Positions 1-8,987 of a stretch of 64,000 nt of DNA are shown here, in pieces. Origin of the DNA: Portibacter lacus (lineage in GTDB: Bacteria; Bacteroidota; Bacteroidia; Chitinophagales; Saprospiraceae); NCBI RefSeq assembly GCF_021533215.1, contig NZ_JAJNKA010000004.1, positions 372,001 through 436,000 on the forward strand, in the 5' to 3' direction. The notes beneath the pieces are model-generated. The model had not been told where the DNA came from. It was given only the letters and a program-made list of their open reading frames with translations, and made no database searches. The position numbers were made by a program, and so were the translations under genes. How positions within the stretch are numbered: position 1 is the first letter of the stretch; the number at the start of each line of letters is the position of its first letter.

Positions 1-1
1 C

Positions 2-1615
2 AGAAAAGAAAACACCTCTGAATCCTATCTGAAAGGAGGAAGTGACTCAAAATGGTGGACCATAGGATTGTCAGTGATGGCAACTCAAGCGAGTGCGATT
101 ACTTTTCTTTCCACACCAGGACAAGCATTTGATAAAGGATTGGGATTCGTTCAATTTTACTTCGGCCTACCATTAGCCATGGTCGTTCTTTGTATTACGT
201 TTGTACCGATCTTTTATCGGCTGAAGGTTTTCACAGCCTATGAATATTTAGAACAAAGATTTGACTTAAAAACAAGGACGCTAGCAGCATTTTTATTTCT
301 AGTGCAACGTGGACTTGCTGCAGGTATTACAATATACGCGCCGGCGATCATCTTCTCAGTTTTGCTGGGATGGAATCTAAAACTGACTTGTGTAGTCATC
401 GGAATCTTGGTTATTATATATACCGTTTCAGGTGGAACTAAGGCGGTCTCCGTTACCCAAAAGCAACAAATGATCATCATTTTATCTGGAATGGTCATTG
501 CTTTTTTCATCATTCTAGGACTTCTTCCAGAAGACATGAATTTCTCAACAGCAATGGAACTTGCAGGAGCTTCAGGAAAGACGAAAGCAATAGATTTTTC
601 GGTCAATTTTGAAGAAAGGTATACCTTTTGGTCTGGAATCACTGGAGGTTTCTTCTTAGCCCTCGCTTATTTCGGAACAGATCAATCGCAGGTTCAACGT
701 TATCTAAGTGGAAAATCTTTAAGAGAAAGTAGACTTGGGCTGTTATTTAATGGACTTTTCAAATTGCCACTTCAATTTTTCATTCTTATCGTCGGAGTTA
801 TGGTATTTGTATTTTTCCAATTTACAAATAATCCACTAAACTTTAATCCCGCGGCAGAAGAAACGATTAAAGCTAGTCCATATGCTGCTGAATACGCTCA
901 AGTAGAAGAAGAATACCAACTTCTCCAGAATGAAAAATCAGCATTATCTAGACAATTTATAGCAGCGTCTAATGCAGACGACGAATCTAAATTAGGTCAG
1001 ATTAAGGAGCTATTAAAAGAAAAAGAAGCTGGTCTTTCCCAACTGAGAGAGTCTGGTCGTCAGATCATGAATGATTCTGGGCTTGAAATCGAATCTAATG
1101 ATAGAGATTATGTTTTCCTAAGTTTCATTCTCAAGTATCTACCTAAGGGACTTATTGGACTATTACTTGCTGTGATTTTATCTGCAGCTATGTCTTCTAC
1201 CGCGGCAGAAATTAATGCGCTCGGAACTACAACTGCTGTGGATTTCTACAAGCGAAATATTAAGAAAGAGATTACGGATAAACAATACTTGAATGCGAGT
1301 AAGATGTTTACCCTTGGCTGGGGAATCATGGCGATTATAGTCGCATCTACCGCAAGTCTTTTTGACAACCTTATCCAGTTGGTCAACTACATTGGCTCCA
1401 TTTTTTATGGAACAATTCTAGGGATATTCTTGGTTGCTTTTTATGTGAAACGAGTAAAGTCCAAAGCGGTATTTATAGGTGCATTAGTAGCACAGTGTAT
1501 TGTCATAGCTTTAACATTCGCCACTGATTCTTATTTGTGGTTCAATGTTGTCGGATGTTTTTCAGTAATCATAATTTCATATATTATTCAGATGTTTATT
1601 GGACGGGAAGAATAA
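2..1615 (+). CDS. Sodium:solute symporter (SSS/SLC5 family), 5' end outside window
   Basis: Inner-membrane sodium-coupled solute transporter; the substrate cannot be read from the sequence. The frame is already open at base 2 and reads ...SKWWTIGLSVMATQASAITF, the usual SSS stretch near TM2, so the TTG at 68 is internal and the true start lies before the window. Many hydrophobic segments follow, with the family-typical AAMSSTAAEINALGTT stretch near 1190-1240. Between two membrane segments (about 890-1080) there is a hydrophilic insert rich in E, K and Q that looks like a coiled coil; inserts of this kind occur in Bacteroidota SSS proteins. The downstream neighbour is convergent. Family assignment is firm. 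A sugar or sialic-acid role is only suggested by the nearby carbohydrate genes and is not supported by any residue I can name. Confidence 0.88.
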   Translation, partial: RKENTSESYLKGGSDSKWWTIGLSVMATQASAITFLSTPGQAFDKGLGFVQFYFGLPLAMVVLCITFVPIFYRLKVFTAYEYLEQRFDLKTRTLAAFLFLVQRGLAAGITIYAPAIIFSVLLGWNLKLTCVVIGILVIIYTVSGGTKAVSVTQKQQMIIILSGMVIAFFIILGLLPEDMNFSTAMELAGASGKTKAIDFSVNFEERYTFWSGITGGFFLALAYFGTDQSQVQRYLSGKSLRESRLGLLFNGLFKLPLQFFILIVGVMVFVFFQFTNNPLNFNPAAEETIKASPYAAEYAQVEEEYQLLQNEKSALSRQFIAASNADDESKLGQIKELLKEKEAGLSQLRESGRQIMNDSGLEIESNDRDYVFLSFILKYLPKGLIGLLLAVILSAAMSSTAAEINALGTTTAVDFYKRNIKKEITDKQYLNASKMFTLGWGIMAIIVASTASLFDNLIQLVNYIGSIFYGTILGIFLVAFYVKRVKSKAVFIGALVAQCIVIALTFATDSYLWFNVVGCFSVIIISYIIQMFIGREE

Positions 1616-1623
1616 TTATTCAT

Positions 1624-1675
1624 GCTTTGAAAATCCCTGGTCTTCATTATAGTCCAGGCGCGAGATTGTTTCAAA
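1624..1675. terminator. Imperfect hairpin between convergent genes
   Basis: CCTGG (1636-1640) pairs with CCAGG (1654-1658), and the flanks TTTGAAAATC (1626-1635) and GATTGTTTCAAA (1664-1675) extend the stem with two bulged bases. It sits between the symporter stop and the 3' end of the convergent pseudogene. There is no clear T-tract, so a terminator role is only possible. Confidence 0.3.
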
Positions 1676-1696
1676 ATCTTAGCTAAAATGGTATAA

Positions 1697-2464
1697 TTAA
1701 AATGCTCTTACTGCTCTTACATCTTTCGAATGAGTTTTGGGTCTGCTTTCTATTGGGAATAATTCAGAAGGATTCATAATTACAGTAACTGCATTAAAGG
1801 AACTGGATTCAAGTGAAGACCAAAATTGGTTGTAGTCAGCTATTACCTCTCCCCCATTTTCCAATAATTTATTATTTATTGTTGTAAAATGCTCTCTAAA
1901 TTCTAATAAAGTAGAAACAGTGGGTAAAAACCAATCATCATACCCATCATAAACATAATCATCGCACACTTTAGCAGCAATGTCCGACCCTCCACAAGAA
2001 TTCAATATATCAATAGTATTTTGAGCTCCATCTCCTATTTCACCACCATCAGCACCAGTTATATCCATATTATTACACCCAAATTCCCTGTTTCTTAAAT
2101 CTTCTAAAGAAAGAACTAACCCATGAGCACCTCCTTCCTCGAGGTAAAAGACAATACCACCCTGAATATAGTCACCGATTTCTACTAAACCGATGGTCGA
2201 ATCAAAACTAACCCAGTAAGATCCATTAAAAAAGAAGGGTAACTTATGAGTTGTATTATATACAATTAGTCCTTCAGCCGGTTCAATAATTGATTTTATT
2301 TAAGTCGAAGAAAGTCGTGGCGGCAAAAATCCTTTTTTATTACTGTCTAATTCAAGAACTGCTGTTCTGTGAGGGACATTATTACTACCGATGGCAACTT
2401 GAGCAGAAGTATTTTGAGTTGTTAATTATGTACATAGTAATGCAATTAATAAAGTAAGTTTCAT
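1697..2464 (-). pseudogene. DUF1566-domain surface protein, broken by two in-frame TAA codons
   Basis: Reading down from an ATG at 2464 gives a signal-peptide-like start (MKLTLLIALLCT), then a stop at 2428-2426. The same frame continues with NTSAQVAIGSNNVPHRTAVL and KKGFLPPRLSST, the usual opening of Bacteroidota surface proteins. A second stop follows at 2302-2300, and then an intact DUF1566/Lcl-like domain (GGIVFYLEEGGAHGLVLS, DDWFLPTVSTLLE, FWSSLESSS, VRAVRAF). All parts are in one frame of 256 codons, so the damage is two nonsense codons with no frameshift. The intact 3' part alone (ATG at 2068) would give 123 residues without a signal peptide. Inactivation by point mutation is the simplest reading. 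Sequencing error at two separate sites is less likely but possible. Confidence 0.8.
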
Positions 2465-2673
2465 GGGGAATGATTTAATTTATAATATAAATAACTACTT
2501 AAACATAAGAATTTAATACATTGATTTAAAGGAATTTAATTCGAAAATTCAAAAAATTATGTGAATGCCAAATTGCTAGCGCTAATAAATATAGTATATG
2601 CGCAAAGTCTATAGCATCAGGTATGCTTTCTAATATTATACTTACTCGTACAATTGCTTTAAAAACTTAATTA

Positions 2674-4356
2674 TTACTGTAAAATTTGCTCTAGCATTTT
2701 CGATGTAATTAAGTACGTTGGCTTAACGCCATCTAGTCCTAATGAACCAGAAGCCAATGTACCTCCTGTTTCTAAAGGATTATCTGACGCATAATATGCA
2801 TATCTTAATTTCACACTTCTTTTGATGTTGTTTCTGATCAAGGCAGCAGCTTGAATCGCTTTTTGATAGTGTGCTCCTTCCATTTCTAATCCAACCGCCT
2901 TCCAAGAAGATTTCAGAAAATACCTTAATATATCTCTATTCTGAAGAGAAGTACCTAGAACCGTTATCATCGAACCTTCATAAACTCCTAATCCATACCC
3001 CTCAAAATCCTTAGCACTAAACTCATTATCAAATGGATAATTATCTGCACTTCCTTCGAATATATGTGAACTAGGAATCATCAAATCACTTTTTCCTCCT
3101 TGCAAAATTCCTGCTTTACCCATAATATTGATCGAGCAAATATCAAGCTTATGCTTCTTACCTTCGAATTCATAAGGCTTAAGCAATTCATCCATTGTTT
3201 CATAAGCTTGTTCTCCGAAAGCGTAGTCCATTACAATTAAAACGGTATCCTGTAATTTATTCTTTTCGATTCCGATTCCCAGTTCTGGAGTCAAGTGTTC
3301 AGGCTTAATTTTCGAACAATCTATTACCTGAACAGAAATATTCGTACCACTAGGATTATGAATCTCATACATCCCATTAGAAAGAGCGAAATCTCGAACT
3401 TTTTGTCTGAGCACCTTACTTTCACTTAGCATTCCCGCTAGCTCTTCTAGAGATTTATTTTTCTGTTTTGACTTCAATGCTTGCTTTGCATATAGGCTGT
3501 TCATGACACTGTGCAGATTCGCACTTATCACATGTAAGTCCTTTTTGAAGAGCGAATGAGTCCAAAGTGTATCTTTAATTTGAGTTGCCCACTCTTCTCC
3601 AAAAATATGGTGACCTAATTTGGCTCTTAATGGAGATGAAAAACTAATTTCTCGATCTACTTTATCGAAAAACTCTTTCATACTTAATCTTCCTAACTCA
3701 TAGATGATTTCTAAAAGAGAGTTTACATCTTTAGCTTTTGAAAATTTATCCGCTGCATCTGCCGTTTCCTTGAAAGACCGCCCTAAGATTGCACTTAAGT
3801 ACGTGTATCCAACTTCTTGATTGATTTCTTTTCCTGCACGTAGATCTTGAACCAGCTCTCTAAGCATTTTCCATGATCTTCGTTTTCTATTTTTAGGGTC
3901 AAGACTATTTCTTCTAATTTTCTCTGCCTCGATATACATGAAGGTTAGGTGGGTTAGGACATCATAAATATCACTGCGGCCTCTTGTCATCTCTATGTAC
4001 ATCTGCTCTTCATCGATTCTATAGCAATTCCTTCTTCTTTTGCTTGGAATTAAAGGCTCAAAATTGGTTTCTTCTAAGCCTTCTCTACTGATTAATTTTA
4101 TGTAGCGGCACTGCTCTATTCCCTGAGGTAATCTCTGAAAAATATACAACAATCCATTTAATTCTACTTTCTCTTCATCACCCATAGACCCATATATTTC
4201 TGGGTTTAATGCCAGCATAGAACTGATCATGGATTCACCTGAAACACCTAACGGCTTATAACTGCCTCTAGTAAAAAGGTGTCTCATTGCAAGTGAAAGT
4301 CGCTGAAGGGCCGCTCTAGAAATCTGAGCTCTTGAAAGTTTTAAATCTTCTGTCAT
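2674..4356 (-). CDS. Large conserved Bacteroidota protein, DUF6909-like, with a nucleoside-phosphorylase-like C-terminal part
   Basis: 560 residues, ATG start, no signal peptide, so probably cytosolic. The N-terminal half is helical and rich in charged residues. From about residue 345 the sequence changes to an alpha/beta pattern with hydrophobic strands (DTVLIVMDYAFGEQAYETMD, LDICSINIMGKAGILQGGKS, GSMITVLGTS) and ends with WKAVGLEMEGAHYQKAIQAA. An xxEMEGA segment is what purine and MTA nucleoside phosphorylases and AMP nucleosidases use to bind ribose, and the strands before it fit that fold. The family name DUF6909 is from memory, and the phosphorylase link is my inference from these motifs. 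The gene stands alone: the pseudogene follows on the same strand after 209 bp, and pgmB diverges upstream. An enzymatic role on nucleosides is possible but unproven. Confidence 0.6.
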   Translation of the reverse strand: MTEDLKLSRAQISRAALQRLSLAMRHLFTRGSYKPLGVSGESMISSMLALNPEIYGSMGDEEKVELNGLLYIFQRLPQGIEQCRYIKLISREGLEETNFEPLIPSKRRRNCYRIDEEQMYIEMTRGRSDIYDVLTHLTFMYIEAEKIRRNSLDPKNRKRRSWKMLRELVQDLRAGKEINQEVGYTYLSAILGRSFKETADAADKFSKAKDVNSLLEIIYELGRLSMKEFFDKVDREISFSSPLRAKLGHHIFGEEWATQIKDTLWTHSLFKKDLHVISANLHSVMNSLYAKQALKSKQKNKSLEELAGMLSESKVLRQKVRDFALSNGMYEIHNPSGTNISVQVIDCSKIKPEHLTPELGIGIEKNKLQDTVLIVMDYAFGEQAYETMDELLKPYEFEGKKHKLDICSINIMGKAGILQGGKSDLMIPSSHIFEGSADNYPFDNEFSAKDFEGYGLGVYEGSMITVLGTSLQNRDILRYFLKSSWKAVGLEMEGAHYQKAIQAAALIRNNIKRSVKLRYAYYASDNPLETGGTLASGSLGLDGVKPTYLITSKMLEQILQ

Positions 4357-4501
4357 ATATATGGAGTTGCAAAAACAAGACCAAAATTACATTATTTTAT
4401 CCGCTCAATGTTCATGATTATCAGCAAATCTCAAAAAGAAGCAGTGGATTAATTTGTATTTTGAGGTAATGTGTTATTTTTACACTAAGTATGTAATTAT
4501 T

Positions 4502-5164
4502 ATGGATTGGAAGAATAAAATAAAAGCGGTCATTTTTGATTTAGATGGTGTAATTGTAGATACAGCTAAATATCACTATCTAGCATGGAAATCACTAGCT
4601 GATCAATTAGGTATTCCGTTTTCAGAAAGAGAAAATGAAAATCTAAAAGGTATAAGCAGAATGGATTCTCTTAACTTCATTTTATCTCTAGGCGATGTTC
4701 AATATATGTCCCAAGATGATAAGATGAAATTAGCAATTAGCAAGAATCTCCATTATTTAGAATTAATAACAGATCTAAATCGGGAAGATATTTTGCCTGG
4801 AACACTGGAATGGATCCAAGAATGCAAGGATAATAATATTAAAATAGCATTGGGTTCAGCAAGTAAAAATGCTCGTCGAATTCTAGAGAGCTTGGATTTA
4901 ATTGATCAGTTTGATGTTATAATAGATGGCACCAATACAACTAAAACAAAACCAGATCCGCAGGTTTTCGAACTTGCTGCTAAAGGACTAGGCGTAAAAG
5001 CTAGTGAATCAGTTGTGATAGAAGATGCATACAAAGGGCTGGAAGCAGCTAAAAATGGAGGCTTCTATTCTATAGGAATAGGCGATCCAGAAATACTTAA
5101 CATTGCCGATATCAACTTAAGAAGTTTGTCGGATGCGGATATGAATATTTTAGAAAAATTATGA
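4502..5164 (+). CDS. pgmB: Beta-phosphoglucomutase
   Basis: HAD-superfamily mutase that converts beta-glucose 1-phosphate to glucose 6-phosphate. The N-terminal FDLDGVIVDTAKYH carries the nucleophile and general acid aspartates (D13 and D15 counted from the ATG at 4502). Further motifs are GSASKNA and KPDPQVFELAAKGLG with EDAYKGLEAA. I chose the ATG at 4502 (MDWKNKIKAV) over the one at 4454 because the family starts about ten residues before the DxD motif. The stop overlaps the start of maltose phosphorylase (ATGA, 5161-5164), so the two are translationally coupled. Function follows directly: phosphorolysis of maltose yields beta-glucose 1-phosphate, the substrate of this enzyme. Confidence 0.93.
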   Translation: MDWKNKIKAVIFDLDGVIVDTAKYHYLAWKSLADQLGIPFSERENENLKGISRMDSLNFILSLGDVQYMSQDDKMKLAISKNLHYLELITDLNREDILPGTLEWIQECKDNNIKIALGSASKNARRILESLDLIDQFDVIIDGTNTTKTKPDPQVFELAAKGLGVKASESVVIEDAYKGLEAAKNGGFYSIGIGDPEILNIADINLRSLSDADMNILEKL

Positions 5165-7473
5165 AGGATTATTTAAGTGTACACCCCTGGAAAATCATTG
5201 AAGAAGGTTTTCATGCAGAGATGAATAAAGTTACTGAAAGTATTTTCAGTCTTGGTAATGGCCGCCTAGGTCAACGTGCCAATTTCGAAGAATACTTTTC
5301 AGGCGAATCGCTGCAAGGCAATTATATCGGTGGTGTATACTATCCTGATAAAACAAGAGTCGGCTGGTGGAAAAATGGCTATCCTGAATATTATGCGAAA
5401 GTGCTTAATGCAGCCAATTGGAATATCTTAGACATTCATGTGAATGGTGAAAGGTTAGATCTTGCTCAATGTAAGGTCCTAGACTTCAGAAGAGAACTTG
5501 ACATGCAAGAAGGTGTGTTAAGGAGATTTTCGAAAGTAGAAATGTCTGATGGTGTTCAAGTTGAGATCAATTCACAACGTATTAATTCCTTCGAAAACAA
5601 AGAATTAGGTTTAATATCTTATCAGATCAAATTAATCAAAGGCAGTGCAAAAATAACTTGTGCAGCTAAAATAGACTTTGATGTTCGGAATGAAGATTCC
5701 AATTATGAGGAGAACTTTTGGCATCAATATCGTGCAATTTGTAATGAAGATCAATGCACCATCTCTGCAGAAACAAAAAAGACTGCTTTCCAAGTAACTA
5801 CTGCACAAACAATATCCGTAACTGTAAATGAAAAAGCTGTTTCGACAAAACCACTACCACCAGCTGAAACAGAAGTAGGTAGCATTTTCGAAGTAAAATG
5901 TAGCGAAGGGGATACACTTCAATTATACAAATATGTCATCCTAGCTTCGTCGCTCAATCATGAAAAAGGCGCACTAGAAGATCACGCTATTCAATCAGTG
6001 CAGGCTGCTTTAGCTAATGGATATGACTTCTATCTAACGAAGCAAAAGGAAATATGGGCTAACAAGTGGAAAGACATTGACATAACTATAGAAGGAGATG
6101 ATCAGGCTCAACAAGGTATTCGCTTCAATATTTTCCAATTACATCAGACCTATACAGGAGATGATTATCGCTTAAACATCGGTCCTAAAGGATTTACAGG
6201 TGAACGTTATGGAGGAAGTACATACTGGGATACGGAGGCCTACTGCCTGCCATTCTACATGAGTACTGCGGAAGAATCTGTAGGAGAAGCTTTATTAATC
6301 TATAGGTATAAACATTTACAAAAAGCAATAGAAAACGCTGAAAAATTAGGCTTCACAAATGGGGCAGCCCTCTACCCTATGGTAACCATGAACGGTGAAG
6401 AATGTCATAATGAGTGGGAAATAACATTCGAAGAAATTCATAGAAACGGAGCGATCGCCTATGCCATATATGATTATATCAATTACACTGGCAAGCAGTC
6501 TTACATGGCGGAATATGGACTAGAAGTATTAATTGCTATTTCTAGGTTCTGGGCGCAGAGAATTCACTTCTCAGAGAAGAGACAACAGTACGTTATGTTA
6601 GGAATTACAGGACCTAACGAATACGAAAACAATGTTAACAACAACTGGTATACGAATTATCTAGCTTGCTGGACATTGCGATATACCATTCAGTCTATCA
6701 TTGACCTAAAAGAAGATCATCCAGAACATTACGAAAGAATAACGCAGAAAACACAGTTCAAAGAAGGAATAGAAACAGGAAGTTGGTTAGATATTATTGA
6801 TAAAATGTACTACCCATATGATGAAGAATATGGCATATATTTACAGCAGGATAACTACTTAGACAAAGAACAAATTCTCGTTAAAGATCTTCCTGAGGGA
6901 AATTTGCCATTAAACCAAAATTGGTCTTGGGACAGGATCCTTCGTTCTTGTTTTATTAAACAAGCCGATGTCCTTCAAGGATTTTTCTTCTTTCAGGATG
7001 AATTCGACATAGATACTTTACGTAAAAATTTCTTGTTTTACGAGCCGAGGACTGTACATGAATCTAGTCTCTCACCGTGCATTCATGCCATACTTGCCTC
7101 TAAATTAGATATGCCAGAAAAGGCATATGAGATGTACAATAGAACAGCAAGATTAGACCTTAACGATTACAATAATGATACAGAAGATGGCCTGCACATT
7201 ACCTCTATGGCTGGTACTTGGATGAGCATCGTGAAAGGTTTCGGCGGTATGCAAGTGATTAATGGCATCGTACATTTCGAACCAAAAATTCCGAAATCTT
7301 GGAAGGGACTATCCTTTAGATTAAAGTTCAGAGGAACAGTTCTAGACATCGTTATTACGAGCGAATCTAGTAAAATCATTCGGTTAAGTGGGCCTAAAGT
7401 TGTGGTTGCTATTAACGGCAATGAAGCTGCTTTATCCGCAGAGAATACAGAATTTGTATTGCCTAACGCTTAA
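5161..7473 (+). CDS. mapA: GH65 maltose phosphorylase
   Basis: Cytosolic glycoside phosphorylase: maltose + phosphate gives glucose + beta-glucose 1-phosphate. The length (770 aa) is normal for the family and there is no signal peptide. ITGPNEYENNVNNNWYTN contains the general-acid glutamate at residue 487, and HNEWEITFEEIHRNGAIAYA lies in the same (alpha/alpha)6 catalytic domain; a C-terminal beta-sandwich tail follows. It lies between pgmB (4-nt overlap) and a GH13 lipoprotein (30-bp gap), a standard maltodextrin operon order. Other GH65 specificities (trehalose, kojibiose, nigerose phosphorylase) are possible in principle, but the WYTN loop and the pgmB partner favour maltose. Confidence 0.92.
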   Translation: MKDYLSVHPWKIIEEGFHAEMNKVTESIFSLGNGRLGQRANFEEYFSGESLQGNYIGGVYYPDKTRVGWWKNGYPEYYAKVLNAANWNILDIHVNGERLDLAQCKVLDFRRELDMQEGVLRRFSKVEMSDGVQVEINSQRINSFENKELGLISYQIKLIKGSAKITCAAKIDFDVRNEDSNYEENFWHQYRAICNEDQCTISAETKKTAFQVTTAQTISVTVNEKAVSTKPLPPAETEVGSIFEVKCSEGDTLQLYKYVILASSLNHEKGALEDHAIQSVQAALANGYDFYLTKQKEIWANKWKDIDITIEGDDQAQQGIRFNIFQLHQTYTGDDYRLNIGPKGFTGERYGGSTYWDTEAYCLPFYMSTAEESVGEALLIYRYKHLQKAIENAEKLGFTNGAALYPMVTMNGEECHNEWEITFEEIHRNGAIAYAIYDYINYTGKQSYMAEYGLEVLIAISRFWAQRIHFSEKRQQYVMLGITGPNEYENNVNNNWYTNYLACWTLRYTIQSIIDLKEDHPEHYERITQKTQFKEGIETGSWLDIIDKMYYPYDEEYGIYLQQDNYLDKEQILVKDLPEGNLPLNQNWSWDRILRSCFIKQADVLQGFFFFQDEFDIDTLRKNFLFYEPRTVHESSLSPCIHAILASKLDMPEKAYEMYNRTARLDLNDYNNDTEDGLHITSMAGTWMSIVKGFGGMQVINGIVHFEPKIPKSWKGLSFRLKFRGTVLDIVITSESSKIIRLSGPKVVVAINGNEAALSAENTEFVLPNA

Positions 7474-7503
7474 TCCAATAGTCAAAAAAAATTAAATCAA
7501 ATA

Positions 7504-8877
7504 ATGAAAAATTACGCTCTCTACCTTTTATTGTTCTCTTTATTATTTGCTTGTGAATCCAAAGTGGAGAAAGCGCAAATAGTAACTGAAGATATTGCAA
7601 CTTCTTACATTCCTGAGTGGGCTAAAGATGCAAGCATCTATGAAGTCAACATGAGACAATTTACGGAAGAGGGAACCTTCGAGGCATTCTCAAAACACTT
7701 GCCTCGAATTAAAGATATGGGCATAAAGATCATTTGGTTAATGCCGATTCACCCCATCTCTGTTAAGGAACGAAAAGGTACACTTGGCTCTCCATATGCC
7801 GTAGCTGATTACAAAGATGTTAATCCTGAATATGGAACGATGGCAGATTTTGAAGCAATGGTGAAGAAGATTCATGACCTGGATATGAAAATCATAATTG
7901 ACTGGGTGCCTAATCACACTGGTTGGGATAATCAGTGGATTACGGACCATCCAGAATGGTACACACAAAATGATCAAGGAGAAATCATAGATCCGATTGA
8001 TTATAATACTGGAGAATCATGGGGCTGGACGGATGTTGCTGACCTTAATTATGACAATCAGGAAATGAGAAAGGAGATGATTTCCGTTTTAAAATATTGG
8101 ATCAATGAAAGAAATATAGATGGATTCCGAATGGATGTTGCCCATGGTGTTCCAGATGATTTTTGGATGCAGGCCAATGAAGAATTGAAAAAACAGGGAG
8201 ATATTTTTCTACTTGCTGAAGGTGAGGTTCCAAAGCAGCGAAATGCCGGTGGATTTCATGCAGATTATGGCTGGAGTCTACATCACTTATTAAATGAAGT
8301 TGCTAAAGGAGAGAAATCTGTTGACGATATATGGACTTATTACGAAGAAGATTCGGCCAAATTCGAAAAGGGCTACCATATGATGTTTACTTCTAACCAT
8401 GATGAGAATACTTGGGCAGGAACTGTATTTGAACGGATGGAAGATGCTCACAAAGCTATGGCGGTATTTACCGCTACTTTTGATGGAATGCCTCTTATAT
8501 ATGGTGGTCAGGAAGAACCGCTAATGAAGAGATTAGAATTCTTCGAAAAGGATGACATTGGATTTGAAAATTATGAGTACCAAGAATTTTATACCACGCT
8601 TTTTAACCTAAAAAAGCAAAACGAAGCCCTTTGGAATGGAGAATTTGGCGCACCTCCAACTCGCATTTCAGAACAGAATAATATTATGGCTTTTCAACGT
8701 AAAAAAGACAGTAATACTGTCCTTACCTTTATAAATTTCACAAATTCCGAAAATTCCATATCTTTAGGTGAGAATTTTGATCTTTCGACGATGAAGGTGC
8801 TATTATCTGAAACCGTAAAGCTTTCTGAAGATCAATTAACGATTGGCCCTTGGGGTTACGTTATTTATTCAAACTGA
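7504..8877 (+). CDS. GH13 alpha-amylase-family lipoprotein
   Basis: Starch or maltodextrin hydrolase attached to a membrane by a lipid. The N-terminus MKNYALYLLLFSLLFACESK is a signal peptide with a lipobox cysteine at residue 17. The four GH13 regions are intact: DWVPNHTGWD, GFRMDVAHG (nucleophile D211), LLAEGE (acid/base E239) and TSNHDENTW (D300). At 457 aa it has the catalytic barrel plus a short C-terminal beta domain. It is the third gene of the pgmB-mapA cluster, 30 bp downstream, so it probably feeds short maltodextrins or maltose to the phosphorylase, which needs an uptake step not seen here. The precise specificity (amylase, neopullulanase, glucosidase) is open. Confidence 0.9.
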   Translation: MKNYALYLLLFSLLFACESKVEKAQIVTEDIATSYIPEWAKDASIYEVNMRQFTEEGTFEAFSKHLPRIKDMGIKIIWLMPIHPISVKERKGTLGSPYAVADYKDVNPEYGTMADFEAMVKKIHDLDMKIIIDWVPNHTGWDNQWITDHPEWYTQNDQGEIIDPIDYNTGESWGWTDVADLNYDNQEMRKEMISVLKYWINERNIDGFRMDVAHGVPDDFWMQANEELKKQGDIFLLAEGEVPKQRNAGGFHADYGWSLHHLLNEVAKGEKSVDDIWTYYEEDSAKFEKGYHMMFTSNHDENTWAGTVFERMEDAHKAMAVFTATFDGMPLIYGGQEEPLMKRLEFFEKDDIGFENYEYQEFYTTLFNLKKQNEALWNGEFGAPPTRISEQNNIMAFQRKKDSNTVLTFINFTNSENSISLGENFDLSTMKVLLSETVKLSEDQLTIGPWGYVIYSN

Positions 8878-8987
8878 AAATAAAGATTTAACTGGTTTGC
8901 AGGCAATTAGAGAATCTCTGCTTTAATTCGGAGAGTCATTTTACACCCTAAAATTGCTTCGGCATCAAGTTCCCTGTGGCCAGTTAT

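Noticed and set aside
2-1615. Maltose or sialic-acid transporter assignment for the SSS protein
   Set aside because: SSS substrates cannot be told from this sequence, the gene is 2.9 kb from the maltose cluster, and two intervening genes are on the other strand.
1697-2068. Short intact 123-aa DUF1566 protein as a real gene
   Set aside because: The frame continues upstream through two TAA codons to a signal peptide and ATG at 2464, so this is the 3' part of a broken gene.
4454-4501. Longer start for pgmB at 4454
   Set aside because: It adds 16 residues that do not match the family; the ATG at 4502 places the DxD motif at the normal distance.
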